Below are positions 43,807-52,628 of a stretch of DNA of 64,000 nt, piece after piece. Both the position numbers and the translations under genes were made by a program. The notes beneath the pieces were generated by a model. That model ran no database searches. It saw only the letters and a list, made by a program, of their open reading frames with translations, and was not told the origin of the DNA. The first letter of the stretch is position 1; every line of letters starts with the position of its first letter. The stretch covers positions 47,318 through 111,317 of the forward strand of contig JAYFQX010000008.1 of assembly GCA_034926635.1 (NCBI GenBank), in the 5' to 3' direction. The stretch is from Christensenella sp034926635. GTDB taxonomy: Bacteria > Bacillota > Clostridia > Christensenellales > Christensenellaceae.

Positions 43807-45034
43807 AATTGAATTGCTGGCGCCCGCCGGCAACAGAGAATGTATGGAGACGGCGTTTCACTTCGGTGCAGACGCCGTTTATATGGCTGGGGAAAAATTT
43901 GGTTTACGTGCCTTTGCTGATAATTTTTCGGAGGAAGAGCTGGCAGAAACCGTTGCTTATGCACATTCGCTTGGGAAGAAAATATATATTACCGTGAATG
44001 CGGTTTTATATAACGAAGAGCTGGAAGCCTTGGAAGATTCTTTGCGTTACCTTGCAGACATTGGCGCAGACGCGGCGATTATTTCCGATCCTGCGGTCAT
44101 TCAGCTTGTAAAAGAAAAACAAATTCCACTTACGTTACACTTAAGTACACAGGCAAATACGACGAATTATCTTTCGTCATGTTTTTGGCATGAACAAGGA
44201 ATCCGCCGTATCGTTTTATCAAGGGAGGTTCCGCTTTGTGACATCAAGGCGATCCGGGATCATACTCCAAAGACGCTAGAACTGGAAGCATTTGTGCACG
44301 GGGCAATGTGTGTAGCACATTCGGGCAGGTGTCTGCTGAGCGCGGCAATGACGGGACGAAGTGGGAATAAAGGCGCATGTGCGCAGCCGTGTCGATGGGA
44401 ATATTATTTATACGAAAAAGGATACGACGGACAATATTTTAAGATCTCGGAAGATGAACGCGGCACCTACATCATGAATTCCCGCGATTTAATGATGATT
44501 GAGTATATTCCGGAATTGGTTGCGGCAGGAATCACATCGTTTAAGATTGAGGGCAGAATGAAATCTGCGTATTACGTGGCTTCCGTTGTGAGTGCGTACC
44601 GCAGGGCGCTGGATGCTTATATCCGCGATGGCGCAGATTATGTGTTCGATCAATCGTTGAAAGAAGAACTTGTGAAATCTGCAACGCGCGGATTTTCAAC
44701 GGGCTTCTTTTTTGGAAACCCCGGGCTAGCGGGACAGGATATCCACAGAAATATCAGTTACAGGAAATATACTTTTACAGGCAAAGTGCTTGAAAGCGTA
44801 GGAAATGGTTATATTACCATAGAACAACGCAATAAATTCAGTGTTGGGGAAACGCTCGAAGTTCTTTCGCCTAATGTGCAGGGTGCGTCCTTTGTAGTTA
44901 CACAAATCACGGCACAGGATGGAACAGCGCAAGAAAGTGCGCCACATCCGCAACAGGTGGTTATGATCAATTGTCCATATGAGCTGCAGGCAGGAGATCT
45001 TCTGAGACGTCACGATGATGAAGAAGGAGAATGA
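43799..45034 (+). CDS. U32 peptidase-family tRNA hydroxylation protein (TrhP-like)
   Basis: Belongs to the U32 group, whose members help install 5-hydroxyuridine at tRNA position 34 (TrhP) or modify 23S rRNA (RlhA). The 411-residue protein starts KIELLAPAGN, contains the U32 signature EAFVHGAMCVAHSGRCLLS near residue 160 and the Cys-rich GNKGACAQPCRWEY near 190, and SFKIEGRMKS near 247. The short length without extra C-terminal domain and its place after mltG match the Firmicutes TrhP-type proteins; the choice between TrhP1 and TrhP2 is not possible here. Overlaps mltG by 8 nt. Confidence 0.85.
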   Translation: MNKIELLAPAGNRECMETAFHFGADAVYMAGEKFGLRAFADNFSEEELAETVAYAHSLGKKIYITVNAVLYNEELEALEDSLRYLADIGADAAIISDPAVIQLVKEKQIPLTLHLSTQANTTNYLSSCFWHEQGIRRIVLSREVPLCDIKAIRDHTPKTLELEAFVHGAMCVAHSGRCLLSAAMTGRSGNKGACAQPCRWEYYLYEKGYDGQYFKISEDERGTYIMNSRDLMMIEYIPELVAAGITSFKIEGRMKSAYYVASVVSAYRRALDAYIRDGADYVFDQSLKEELVKSATRGFSTGFFFGNPGLAGQDIHRNISYRKYTFTGKVLESVGNGYITIEQRNKFSVGETLEVLSPNVQGASFVVTQITAQDGTAQESAPHPQQVVMINCPYELQAGDLLRRHDDEEGE

Positions 45035-45039
45035 ATGTT

Positions 45040-45903
45040 ATGATACGATTTGGCCCGGCGGGAAATTCCGAAGCTTTTTATGATCAAGGATATAAACATA
45101 CTTGGCAAGCACCCAAATGGATTGCGGGTCTTGGACTTAATGCCTTTGAATATTCCTTTGGCAGAGGAGTAAAGCTTGGGCAGGCAACAGGACAGCAAAT
45201 TGCGAAGCAAGCACAGGAATATGGTATTGCAATGAGCGTACATGCACCATACTATATTAACCTGGCGGCAGATGGTGCGGCAAAGTTTGAAGAAAACATG
45301 AACTATTTCAGGGAAACCGCGGTTGCAGGCGGATATCTTGGCGCAAAACGCATTATCTTTCATCCCGGTTCTTGTGCAAACTGTGAACGCAGCGTAGCGT
45401 TTAACAATGTAAAAATCAATTTGAAGAAGACGGTAGGGATCTTGAAATCAGAAGGATTTGGAGATTTTTTAATTTGCCCGGAAACAATGGGGAAGATAAA
45501 CCAGATCGGAGATTTGCAGGAAATCTGTGAGTTGGCAACGCTGGATGAATGTATTTATCCTTCTATTGATTTCGGACATTTAAATGCGCGTACTTTAGGC
45601 GGAATTAAAACAAAGGCGGATTATAAAGCAATTTTGGATGAGGTTTATAAAACAGCAGGCGCGGAAAAAACAAACCATATGCACATCCATTTTTCGCATA
45701 TTGCCTATACGGATATGGGCGAAAAGGTTCACCTTACATTCGAAGATACCAAATGGGGACCTTTTTTTGAACCGCTTGCACAGCTTTTGGCGGCAGACAG
45801 CGCAATGCAGCCTGTTATTATTTGTGAGTCAAAAGGAACGCAGGCGCTGGACGCTGTAAAAATGATGAAAATGTATGAGGCGGCAAAGAATGGAGATAAT
45901 TGA
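45040..45903 (+). CDS. Endonuclease IV-like TIM-barrel protein
   Basis: A 287-residue TIM-barrel protein of the AP-endonuclease-2/sugar isomerase superfamily. It shows HAPYYINLAA near residue 68, RIIFHPGSC near 104, LICPETMGK near 144, SIDFGHLNAR near 174 and MHIHFSHIAYT near 209, which place the usual metal-binding His, Glu and Asp residues, like deoxyribonuclease IV. Repair of abasic sites is therefore plausible, but the group is broad. ATG 45040 is chosen because AAGGAGA lies 9 nt before it; ATG 45031 is too close to that site. Overlaps the M24 peptidase gene by 14 nt. Confidence 0.78.
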   Translation: MIRFGPAGNSEAFYDQGYKHTWQAPKWIAGLGLNAFEYSFGRGVKLGQATGQQIAKQAQEYGIAMSVHAPYYINLAADGAAKFEENMNYFRETAVAGGYLGAKRIIFHPGSCANCERSVAFNNVKINLKKTVGILKSEGFGDFLICPETMGKINQIGDLQEICELATLDECIYPSIDFGHLNARTLGGIKTKADYKAILDEVYKTAGAEKTNHMHIHFSHIAYTDMGEKVHLTFEDTKWGPFFEPLAQLLAADSAMQPVIICESKGTQALDAVKMMKMYEAAKNGDN

Positions 45904-46933
45904 CCGAATTAGAGAAACGGAAACCGCGGATGCCTATTTGCTTACTTCTGTAGAAAATGTAGCTTATGCAACGGGGTTTACGGGAGATAGCTCGCAGCTT
46001 TTGATCAGCGCCTACGGTGAATATTTTTTTACTGACTCGCGATATGAAGAACTGGCAAGAAATGAAATTTCACCTTCTATAGAAATTATTTCTACGGGAG
46101 GTGCAAATCGAGTTTTGGCGATTGCTTCTAAATTACGAGATTGCCGAAGACTCGGCATTGAAAAACAAGATGTAACAATTGGGGTGTTTGAAGCTTACCG
46201 GGATGCTTTTAACGAAGTAGAATATATCGATCTTTCGCAGTTTCTTCTTACGATGCGCATGATTAAAAGCGAAAACGAGATTGAAAAAATCAGGAAAGCC
46301 GCGCGCGCGAACGAAATTGCATTAGAGGAAACGCTTCCGCTCATTAAGCCGGGGATCAGTGAGCTGGATATTCGCGCAGAGCTGGAATACCGTATGAAGA
46401 AACAGGGAATGGACTTGGCGTTTTCTACAATAGCAGCAGCGGGTATGAATTCTGCAATTCCACATGCGACGCCGTCAAGTTATAAAATTTGCGACGGAGA
46501 CTTTCTGACACTCGATTTTGGATGTCGTTTTGAAGGATATTGTTCTGATATCACAAGGACTTTTGGTGTAGGAAATATTGACGGACAACGAAAAAAAATA
46601 TATGATATAGTTAAAGAAGCGCAACAGAGTGCTGCGGATGCGGCTCAGGTTGGAGCGGACACACGTGAGATTGATTTCATTGCGCGTGATCTGATCCATA
46701 AAAACGGCTATGGTGCATATTATGACCATGGTACCGGTCATGGCGTCGGTAGGCAGATTCACGAACTGCCGATTTTAAATCCGCGTTTCAGCTATATTTT
46801 AGAAAAAAATATGGTGTTTACGGTAGAGCCGGGGATCTATGTACCGGGGATAGGCGGCGTAAGGATAGAAGATACGCTGGTTGCCGGCTTTGGAAGCGTT
46901 TATACATTTAGTAAGGAATTAATTTTGTTATAA
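45890..46933 (+). CDS. Xaa-Pro peptidase, M24 family
   Basis: Cytosolic metallo-aminopeptidase P-like enzyme that releases residues before proline. The 347-residue protein has a creatinase-type N-terminal domain (about 1-125) and the pita-bread domain with the five metal ligands visible in TLDFGCRFEGYCSDITR (two Asp, near 207-221), GTGHGVGRQIHE (His, near 283), TVEPGIYV (Glu, near 310) and GVRIEDT (Glu, near 323). ATG 45890 has GAGG at 9 nt spacing. It directly precedes efp, the most common Firmicutes order; EF-P relieves stalls at polyproline, so a link in proline handling is suggested by position only. Confidence 0.92.
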   Translation: MEIIDRIRETETADAYLLTSVENVAYATGFTGDSSQLLISAYGEYFFTDSRYEELARNEISPSIEIISTGGANRVLAIASKLRDCRRLGIEKQDVTIGVFEAYRDAFNEVEYIDLSQFLLTMRMIKSENEIEKIRKAARANEIALEETLPLIKPGISELDIRAELEYRMKKQGMDLAFSTIAAAGMNSAIPHATPSSYKICDGDFLTLDFGCRFEGYCSDITRTFGVGNIDGQRKKIYDIVKEAQQSAADAAQVGADTREIDFIARDLIHKNGYGAYYDHGTGHGVGRQIHELPILNPRFSYILEKNMVFTVEPGIYVPGIGGVRIEDTLVAGFGSVYTFSKELILL

Positions 46934-46953
46934 AAACAGGAGGTACGGTATTC

Positions 46954-47511
46954 ATGGTTTCAGCCGGAGATTTTAGAAAAGGAATGACAATTGAGATTGA
47001 CGGACAGGTTTGGGTGGTTGTTGATTTTCAGCATGTAAAACCCGGAAAAGGTGCGGCTTTCGTCAGGACAAAAATTAAAAATGTCGTAACGGGGGGTGTA
47101 CTTGAACGGACGTTCAATCCCACGGAAAAATTCCCGAAGGCGCATGTGGAAAGAAAGGAAATGCAATATTTATATAATGATGGCGAACTTTATCATTTTA
47201 TGGATACAGAAACCTATGAACAGTTACCTTTGAATTTCGATAAGGTAGAAGATGCATTGCCTTATATTAAAGAAAATATGAACGTGACCATCAAATTTTT
47301 CAAGGAAGAAGCGTTTTCCGTGGAACCGCCGAACTTTGTAGAACTTGAAGTATCGGAGACGGAACCGGGCTTCAAAGGCGATACTGCAACAGCAGGAAAT
47401 AAACCGGCGATTATGGAAACGGGCGCAAAGATTATGGTTCCGTTATTCATTGATACCGGCGATACGATCCGTATTGACACACGAACAGGCGAATATATGG
47501 AGCGGGTATAA
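46954..47511 (+). CDS. efp: Elongation factor P
   Basis: Binds between the P and E sites and speeds peptide bond formation at polyproline stretches. The 185-residue, three-domain protein has the domain I loop VKPGKGAAF with Lys32 at its tip, the residue modified in Bacillus subtilis, and the C-terminal signature GDTIRIDTRTGEYMERV. AGGAGG precedes the ATG by about 9 nt. Last gene of the long run; the next ORF lies 80 nt on. Confidence 0.97.
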   Translation: MVSAGDFRKGMTIEIDGQVWVVVDFQHVKPGKGAAFVRTKIKNVVTGGVLERTFNPTEKFPKAHVERKEMQYLYNDGELYHFMDTETYEQLPLNFDKVEDALPYIKENMNVTIKFFKEEAFSVEPPNFVELEVSETEPGFKGDTATAGNKPAIMETGAKIMVPLFIDTGDTIRIDTRTGEYMERV

Positions 47512-47591
47512 GTTGCGGATAAATAGCGGTTTTGGTTCTTGTATGCTGTTTATAAATGTTCTATCAAATTAATAAATCGGAGGCGATTTTC

Positions 47592-48041
47592 ATGGCAGAC
47601 AATAATTTAACAGTACAGGATTCAGCGGTAAAAAAAGAGAGTAATGGTACGGTTTCTTTTGCTAACGATGTCATTGCTACCATTGCCGGACTTGCGGCGG
47701 TAGACGTTCCGGGCGTTGCTGGTATGAGCGGCGGATTTGTTGACGGCGTAACCGAATTACTTGGTAAAAAGAATCTTGCTAAGGGGATCAAAGTAGAGGT
47801 TGGTTCGGAAGAAGTTGCGGTAGATATTGCAATCATTGTGGATTATGGTACACCGGTTCCGGAAATCGCGCAGAATATTCAGATGAGTGTAATGAAAGCT
47901 GTTGAAACGATGACTGGATTGAAGGTTGTGGAAGTGAATATCAGCGTACAAGGGATTAAGTTTAAAGATAACACAACGCGTACAGCAGAACCAAAAGAAG
48001 CAAAAGAAGAAAAACCCGCAAAAGCACCTAGAGTAAAATAA
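47592..48041 (+). CDS. Asp23/Gls24 family envelope stress protein
   Basis: Alkaline-shock-type protein of 149 residues that associates with the membrane through AmaP. The Asp23 domain is seen in GTVSFANDVIATIAGLAAVDVPGVAGMSGG (split across residues 18-47) and EVAVDIAIIVDYGTPVPEIAQNIQ; the tail is charged (EPKEAKEEKPAKAPRVK). ATG 47592 has CGGAGG at 9 nt; the ATG at 47556 lies before that site. It sits upstream of amaP and a DUF2273 gene, the typical trio, before nusB. Confidence 0.92.
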   Translation: MADNNLTVQDSAVKKESNGTVSFANDVIATIAGLAAVDVPGVAGMSGGFVDGVTELLGKKNLAKGIKVEVGSEEVAVDIAIIVDYGTPVPEIAQNIQMSVMKAVETMTGLKVVEVNISVQGIKFKDNTTRTAEPKEAKEEKPAKAPRVK

Positions 48042-48062
48042 GCACGATCGAAAGGATTCATG

Positions 48063-48093
48063 ATACCCGGTCTTCTTTTTAGGGACCGGGTAT
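48063..48093 (+). terminator. Hairpin after the asp23-type gene, weak terminator
   Basis: ATACCCGGTC (48063-48072) pairs perfectly with GACCGGGTAT (48084-48093). The 10 bp stem is strong but is followed by ATTTC rather than a T-run, so it may lower rather than stop transcription into amaP, or set mRNA ends. Confidence 0.5.
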
Positions 48094-48141
48094 ATTTCAG
48101 TATTAGGGTTACGATCTCATTTTGTCAGGGAGGATAATACT

Positions 48142-48693
48142 ATGAAGATGAAAACCGGGACGCGAGTTGTTTTCACAATTTATTTGATTGCGGTCATTGC
48201 GTTATGCTTATTTATTTTGGGCACGATTGCAGGGGTGATCGGTCCACAAAATTTAACAAATTTTGCGCACACAGCGATAAACGGTTCTATCTGGTTTAAG
48301 ATACTTTATGCCGTTATTGCAATTATTGTGGTAATAATCAGTTTTATATTGATGTTTTTTGGAACGGGAAAAACGACCCCAAAAACTGCGAAGGTTGCTG
48401 TTTTTGAAAGCGGGAGCATCTTGATTACGATCAAAGCGATTGAAGAAATCGTGGAACGTTATGTGCGCGAAAAGAAGGAAGTAAAGGGTCTTAAAACAAC
48501 GGTGGTTTCCTACAACGATACGATCGACATAAACCTCGATATTTCTGTTTTGCCGGATGCCGATATTCCACAAATTACAAAAGAATTGCAAGCCGGATTG
48601 GTGGATTATGTGCAGAAGAGTACGGGGATTACCGTCAAACAGACAAAAATAATGGTAACAGGGCTGAAAGAGAACACGATTAAGACGGCCTAA
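48142..48693 (+). CDS. amaP: Alkaline shock response membrane anchor protein AmaP
   Basis: Membrane anchor for Asp23-type proteins. The 183-residue protein has two N-terminal hydrophobic segments (about 9-31 and 52-73) separated by a short outside loop, then a cytoplasmic Asp23-like domain (VFESGSILITIKAIEEIVERYV and ISVLPDADIPQITKELQAGL). GGGAGG lies before ATG 48142. It follows the asp23-type gene after a hairpin and is followed by a DUF2273 protein. Confidence 0.9.
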   Translation: MKMKTGTRVVFTIYLIAVIALCLFILGTIAGVIGPQNLTNFAHTAINGSIWFKILYAVIAIIVVIISFILMFFGTGKTTPKTAKVAVFESGSILITIKAIEEIVERYVREKKEVKGLKTTVVSYNDTIDINLDISVLPDADIPQITKELQAGLVDYVQKSTGITVKQTKIMVTGLKENTIKTA

Positions 48694-48711
48694 CCAGTGG
48701 GAGGCACGACA

Positions 48712-48930
48712 ATGAAAGAAAAGTTTTTGGGATGGCTTGAAAATAACAAAGGCCTTTTCTGGGGCATCGTCATTGGACTTGTTGTTGCGATTTTGTTTCT
48801 GACCATTGGTTTCTGGGCGACTCTTTTGATTGCGATTTGTGTCGGAGTCGGCGCTTTTCTTGGGTCAAGACCAGATATCAGAGCCGCAATCAGCGATTGG
48901 TTTTTCAACTTGTTCCAGAAAAAGGACTAA
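48712..48930 (+). CDS. DUF2273 small membrane protein
   Basis: A 72-residue protein with a short amphipathic start (KEKFLGWLENNKG), a hydrophobic hairpin of two membrane segments (LFWGIVIGLVVAILFLTIG and ATLLIAICVGVGAFLG) and a charged C-terminus. DUF2273 genes accompany asp23 and amaP in Firmicutes; function unknown but probably part of the same envelope complex. ATG 48712 follows GGGAGG; the GTG at 48697 overlaps that region and is not used. Confidence 0.85.
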   Translation: MKEKFLGWLENNKGLFWGIVIGLVVAILFLTIGFWATLLIAICVGVGAFLGSRPDIRAAISDWFFNLFQKKD

Positions 48931-48953
48931 AATAACAAATTGAGGGGTATTAA

Positions 48954-49364
48954 ATGAGCAGAAGAAGCGCACGCGAAGCCGCGATGAAGCTTTTATACCA
49001 GTATAGTATTACAGGAACGCTGAATAAAGACGCGCTTGCCGAAGCGCCGGACGTACTGGAAACGGATTCGCTGGATGATGAGAATATGCGCTATATTGAC
49101 AGCGTGGTTGAGTTGTTTCCTCAAAAACAGCAAGAAATTGATTCTATTATTTCAGAGAACTCGCATTCATGGAAGATCGATAGGATCGCCAAAGTAGATT
49201 TGGCGATCCTTCGTTTGGCACTATTTGAGATTATTTATCTTGGAATACCGGATCGGGTAACAATTAACGAAGCGGTTGAATTGGCAAAGAAGTATTCGGC
49301 TGATAAGTCTTATAAATATGTCAATGGTTTGTTAGGCGGGTATTTAAAGAAAGAGGATGCCTGA
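48954..49364 (+). CDS. nusB: Transcription antitermination protein NusB
   Basis: Binds boxA RNA with S10 to allow antitermination on rRNA operons. The all-helical 136-residue protein has the SRRSAREAAMKLLYQY start, DRIAKVDLAILRLALFEI near residue 80, and the final NEAVELAKKYSADKSYKYVNGLLG, all standard. GAGGGG precedes the ATG. The stop overlaps the next start by one base. Confidence 0.96.
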   Translation: MSRRSAREAAMKLLYQYSITGTLNKDALAEAPDVLETDSLDDENMRYIDSVVELFPQKQQEIDSIISENSHSWKIDRIAKVDLAILRLALFEIIYLGIPDRVTINEAVELAKKYSADKSYKYVNGLLGGYLKKEDA

Positions 49365-50302
49365 TGGGGGTGTATTTAGGGATAGACACCAGCTGTTATA
49401 CCACTTCCGCGGCACTTGCGGACGAAAAAGAAAATATATTATGCAGCATCAAAATACCGCTTGAGGTAGCGCAGGGGAAAAAAGGCTTGCAGCAATCTCA
49501 GGCTGTATTTCTTCATATCAAGAATTTGCGCAGGATATTTGAAGAAAATGATTTTTCTGCCTATGGGAAGATCGAAGCTGTTTGTGTCAGCGAAACGCCC
49601 CGGCCTTGCGAAGGATCTTATATGCCGGTTTTTTCTGTTAGTGCTGCAGCAGGAGCAATGACGGCGGGAGTTACAGGGGCGCAGCTTTTCTATGCAACGC
49701 ATCAACATGGACATATCGCGGCGGCAATGATTGGAAAAACAATGCCGAAGCATTTTTTAGCGGTTCATGTTTCAGGAGGAACCACTGAAGTTTTGAGCGT
49801 ATGTGCACAAAACGGAATTGAAAATATTGAAATCGTGGGCGCTACTTTAGATATTTCGGCAGGACAGGTGATAGATAGACTGGCACAGAAACTTGGATTT
49901 TCTTTCCCGGGAGGAAGACAGGTGGAAGAGTGTGCGGACAGTGCCCAAAAAAGTATTTTATTTAAGACGAGCGTAAGCGGTGTGAATATGAATTTTTCAG
50001 GGCTGGAGGCGCAAGCTTTCAGGGAATGCAATGAGATGGCACCGGGCGATATTTGCAGTGGCGTGTTGGACGCCATTGCTAAAACGCTGTACAAAGCAAT
50101 CGACAATGCAATTAAAAAAACGGGTATTGAAGATGTATTGTTGTTTGGCGGGGTGATGAGTAATCGGAGAATTAGAAAATACCTAGCGGAAAATCTAAAA
50201 AGGGCGCAGTTTGCAGAAATAGAATACGCTGCGGATAATGCTGCAGGGCTCGCAGTATTAGCGGCAGTATATGCAAATAAAAAAGAGTACGTAAACACTT
50301 GA
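49364..50302 (+). CDS. Kae1/TsaD-like protein (peptidase M22 family paralog)
   Basis: A 312-residue ASKHA-fold protein related to TsaD, the tRNA t6A synthase subunit, but clearly divergent. It keeps the metal-binding pair in THQHGHIAAAM (near residue 126-130; TsaD usually HxEGH) and the late Asp in YAADNAAGLA, and GGTTEVL, but replaces the usual PGL-SLLVG block by RPCEGSYMPVF and is about 25 residues shorter. Such paralogs are found beside nusB in Clostridia; the function is not established, and a true TsaD is presumably elsewhere. ATG 49364 overlaps the nusB stop. Confidence 0.8.
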   Translation: MGVYLGIDTSCYTTSAALADEKENILCSIKIPLEVAQGKKGLQQSQAVFLHIKNLRRIFEENDFSAYGKIEAVCVSETPRPCEGSYMPVFSVSAAAGAMTAGVTGAQLFYATHQHGHIAAAMIGKTMPKHFLAVHVSGGTTEVLSVCAQNGIENIEIVGATLDISAGQVIDRLAQKLGFSFPGGRQVEECADSAQKSILFKTSVSGVNMNFSGLEAQAFRECNEMAPGDICSGVLDAIAKTLYKAIDNAIKKTGIEDVLLFGGVMSNRRIRKYLAENLKRAQFAEIEYAADNAAGLAVLAAVYANKKEYVNT

Positions 50303-50387
50303 GTGTTTGAATAAAAGATCAGCAGTGCGGGGAAGTGGTAACATATTCCCGCAAAGGAGAGATCGGAGTAAAAAGGGGGATATTAAA

Positions 50388-51236
50388 ATGAGCGCACAGA
50401 TTATTAGCGGAAAAGAATTATCAGCAGAGATCAGGCAACAGCTTAAAGAACGCGTGAAGCAATTAAAAGAAACACGGGGAATCGTTCCTGGGCTTGCAGT
50501 AATTCAAGTGGGGGACGACGGCGGATCAACAATTTATGTCAATAATAAAGAAAAGGCATGTGCGGAGGTCGGAATTTATTCTGAAGTAAATCGCTTGCCG
50601 GAACATACGACACAGAAAGAACTTCTGCAATTGGTAGAGCGTTATAACAAAGATCCCAAAATTCATGGATTGTTGGTACAACTTCCGCTTCCTGCACATA
50701 TTGATGAAGATGAAATTCTAAAAAATATCAATCCACAAAAAGATGTTGACGGTTTTCATGTACAAAACGCCGGCAGCCTTTTTACGGGGCTTCCGGGACT
50801 TGTTGCTTGTACGCCAAAAGGGATCATTCAATTGATCAAAAAATCCGGGATTGATTTAACCGGAAAAACGGCAGTGGTAATCGGACGAAGCAATATTGTT
50901 GGAAAACCGGTCGCTATGTTGCTTCTAAATGAAAATGCGACGGTCACAATTTGTCATTCCAGGACAAAAAATTTGCCGCAGGTATGTGCGCAGGCTGATG
51001 TTTTGGTTGCGGCAATCGGCAAACCGGAATTTGTAACGAAAGATTTTGTGAAACCGGGTGCGGTGGTGATTGATGTTGGGACATCGCGTGTGGACGGCAA
51101 ACTGAAAGGCGATGTCAAATTTGACGAAGTAAGCGAAGTTGCAGGATATATTACGCCTGTGCCCGGTGGAGTCGGTCCCATGACGATCACTATGCTGATG
51201 GAGAATACCGTGGATGCGGGCGAGCTCTATGGATGA
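50388..51236 (+). CDS. folD: Bifunctional methylenetetrahydrofolate dehydrogenase/cyclohydrolase FolD
   Basis: Interconverts 5,10-methylene-, methenyl- and 10-formyl-THF. The 282-residue protein has the catalytic region STIYVNNKEKACAEVGI near residue 45 with the active-site Lys, QLPLPAHID near 97, the NADP loop VIGRSNIVGKP near 165 and TPVPGGVGPMTITMLMENT at the end. ATG 50388 follows AAGGGGGATATT; the ATG at 50307 adds 27 residues that do not fit the family. A hairpin with a 6-7 bp stem (about 50327-50352) lies in its leader but is not a recognisable riboswitch. Overlaps xseA by 8 nt. Confidence 0.96.
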   Translation: MSAQIISGKELSAEIRQQLKERVKQLKETRGIVPGLAVIQVGDDGGSTIYVNNKEKACAEVGIYSEVNRLPEHTTQKELLQLVERYNKDPKIHGLLVQLPLPAHIDEDEILKNINPQKDVDGFHVQNAGSLFTGLPGLVACTPKGIIQLIKKSGIDLTGKTAVVIGRSNIVGKPVAMLLLNENATVTICHSRTKNLPQVCAQADVLVAAIGKPEFVTKDFVKPGAVVIDVGTSRVDGKLKGDVKFDEVSEVAGYITPVPGGVGPMTITMLMENTVDAGELYG

Positions 51237-52428
51237 GCTTGTTTTAAGCGTCTATGAATTAAATACTTATGTAGCCGATAAATTATCCGGCGACCCTTTT
51301 TTAGAAGAAATCTGGGTTAAGGGAGAAGTATCGGATGTGAGCATTCGGCAGGGAGCCGTGTATTTTGTTCTGCGGGATGAAGCTTCTACGCTGGATTGCA
51401 TGCTTTTTGAAAATGAAGATACAACTGCTTTTTTGGAAACATTGGAAGAAGGCAGGGTAATTTTAGTACGAGGCGATGTTTCCGTTTATTGGAAAAACGG
51501 ACGTTATCGTTTAGTTGTAAAAGAAATGCAGCTGGCAGGACTGGGAGAGCTGTACGCTCGCTTTTTGCAGCTTAAGGAACGACTGCAAAAGTTAGGTGCA
51601 TTTGATGAATCACATAAAAAGCCGATCCCGCGTTATCCAAAAAAAATTGGGATTGTTACTTCTTTGCAAGGTGCGGCAATCCAGGATATCCGGCATATCG
51701 CTTCGCGGCGTAATCCATCCGTGAAATTATTGCTTTATCCGGTCAAAGTACAGGGCGTCGGTGCGGCGGAACAAATTGCACATGCGATTGATTATTTTAA
51801 CGACGAAACAGATGTTGATGTTTTGATCGTAGGACGCGGCGGTGGCAGCGCGGAAGATTTATTTGCATTTAATGAAGAAGAAGTTGTAATGGCAGTTTAC
51901 CATTCCGTGATCCCGGTGGTTAGCGCGGTAGGACACGAAACGGATTATTCGCTTTCTGACATGGCGGCTGACCTGCGTGCACCAACCCCTTCGGCAGCCG
52001 CGGAGCTGACGATTCCCGAGAGAAGCGAGATTGAGGCTGGACTACTGCGGCTTTGGCAGCAAATCAGGCAAAATATGCGGGGAATTTTAAATTCGCGGCA
52101 GAGCAATCTTGCACAGTATGCACATAATCTGCATAAGGATTTTCTTATGCTGCGTGTAAGAGAACAACATACACGGCTGGATAGCTATTCCGCGCAGATA
52201 AAGGAAAGAGTGTACGATCTTTATAAAAAAATATTTTCGGAGTATACTCAATATAAAACAATCATTGAAAATTTGGGACCGGCCGGCATCCTGGAGCGCG
52301 GATATTCTGTCGCTATGCTTGGGAAAAAGGAAGTCCGCAGCATTGGTGATGTACAGGTAGGCGACAAAATTACCGTTATGCTGAAAGATGGATCACTGTT
52401 GGCCGTAATAGAAGGGAAAGAGGAGTGA
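51229..52428 (+). CDS. xseA: Exodeoxyribonuclease VII large subunit
   Basis: With XseB forms a single-strand DNA exonuclease. The protein (399 residues from ATG 51229) has an N-terminal OB fold (LSGDPFLEEIWVKGEVSDV), the catalytic domain with KKIGIVTSLQGAAIQDI near 140, IVGRGGGSAEDLFAFNEEEV near 205, AVGHETDYSLSDMAADLRAPTPSAAAEL near 236, a long coiled-coil, and a C-terminal KGYSV-like RGYSVAM motif. An in-frame ATG at 51214 is also possible. Coupled to folD by overlap and to xseB by 2 nt spacing. Confidence 0.95.
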   Translation: MDELVLSVYELNTYVADKLSGDPFLEEIWVKGEVSDVSIRQGAVYFVLRDEASTLDCMLFENEDTTAFLETLEEGRVILVRGDVSVYWKNGRYRLVVKEMQLAGLGELYARFLQLKERLQKLGAFDESHKKPIPRYPKKIGIVTSLQGAAIQDIRHIASRRNPSVKLLLYPVKVQGVGAAEQIAHAIDYFNDETDVDVLIVGRGGGSAEDLFAFNEEEVVMAVYHSVIPVVSAVGHETDYSLSDMAADLRAPTPSAAAELTIPERSEIEAGLLRLWQQIRQNMRGILNSRQSNLAQYAHNLHKDFLMLRVREQHTRLDSYSAQIKERVYDLYKKIFSEYTQYKTIIENLGPAGILERGYSVAMLGKKEVRSIGDVQVGDKITVMLKDGSLLAVIEGKEE

Positions 52429-52430
52429 CA

Positions 52431-52628
52431 ATGGCGGAAAAGGATTTAGAAACTTATATGGAAGAACTGAAGCAAATATCCGAAAAAATATCGGCAGAGG
52501 ATGTTAAGCTTGCAGAAGCAATTTCACTTTATAAAAAAGGCGCAGCCATTGCGGAAAAAGCATCCACACTGTTGCAAAAGTATGAAAGCGAGCTGGAAGT
52601 GATTGAAGAAAGCGGGAAAGAAGAATGA
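52431..52628 (+). CDS. xseB: Exodeoxyribonuclease VII small subunit
   Basis: Small helical partner of XseA. The 65-residue protein shows the family hairpin (DLETYMEELKQISEKISAED, then LAEAISLYKKGAAIAEKASTLL). ATG 52431 has AGGAG 5 nt before it; a GTG two codons upstream lies in the xseA stop. The stop overlaps ispA. Confidence 0.94.
   Translation: MAEKDLETYMEELKQISEKISAEDVKLAEAISLYKKGAAIAEKASTLLQKYESELEVIEESGKEE

Noticed and set aside
50303..50387. ZTP/pfl or THF riboswitch before folD
   Set aside because: The leader has a hairpin (about 50327-50352) but none of the conserved sequence blocks of these riboswitches.
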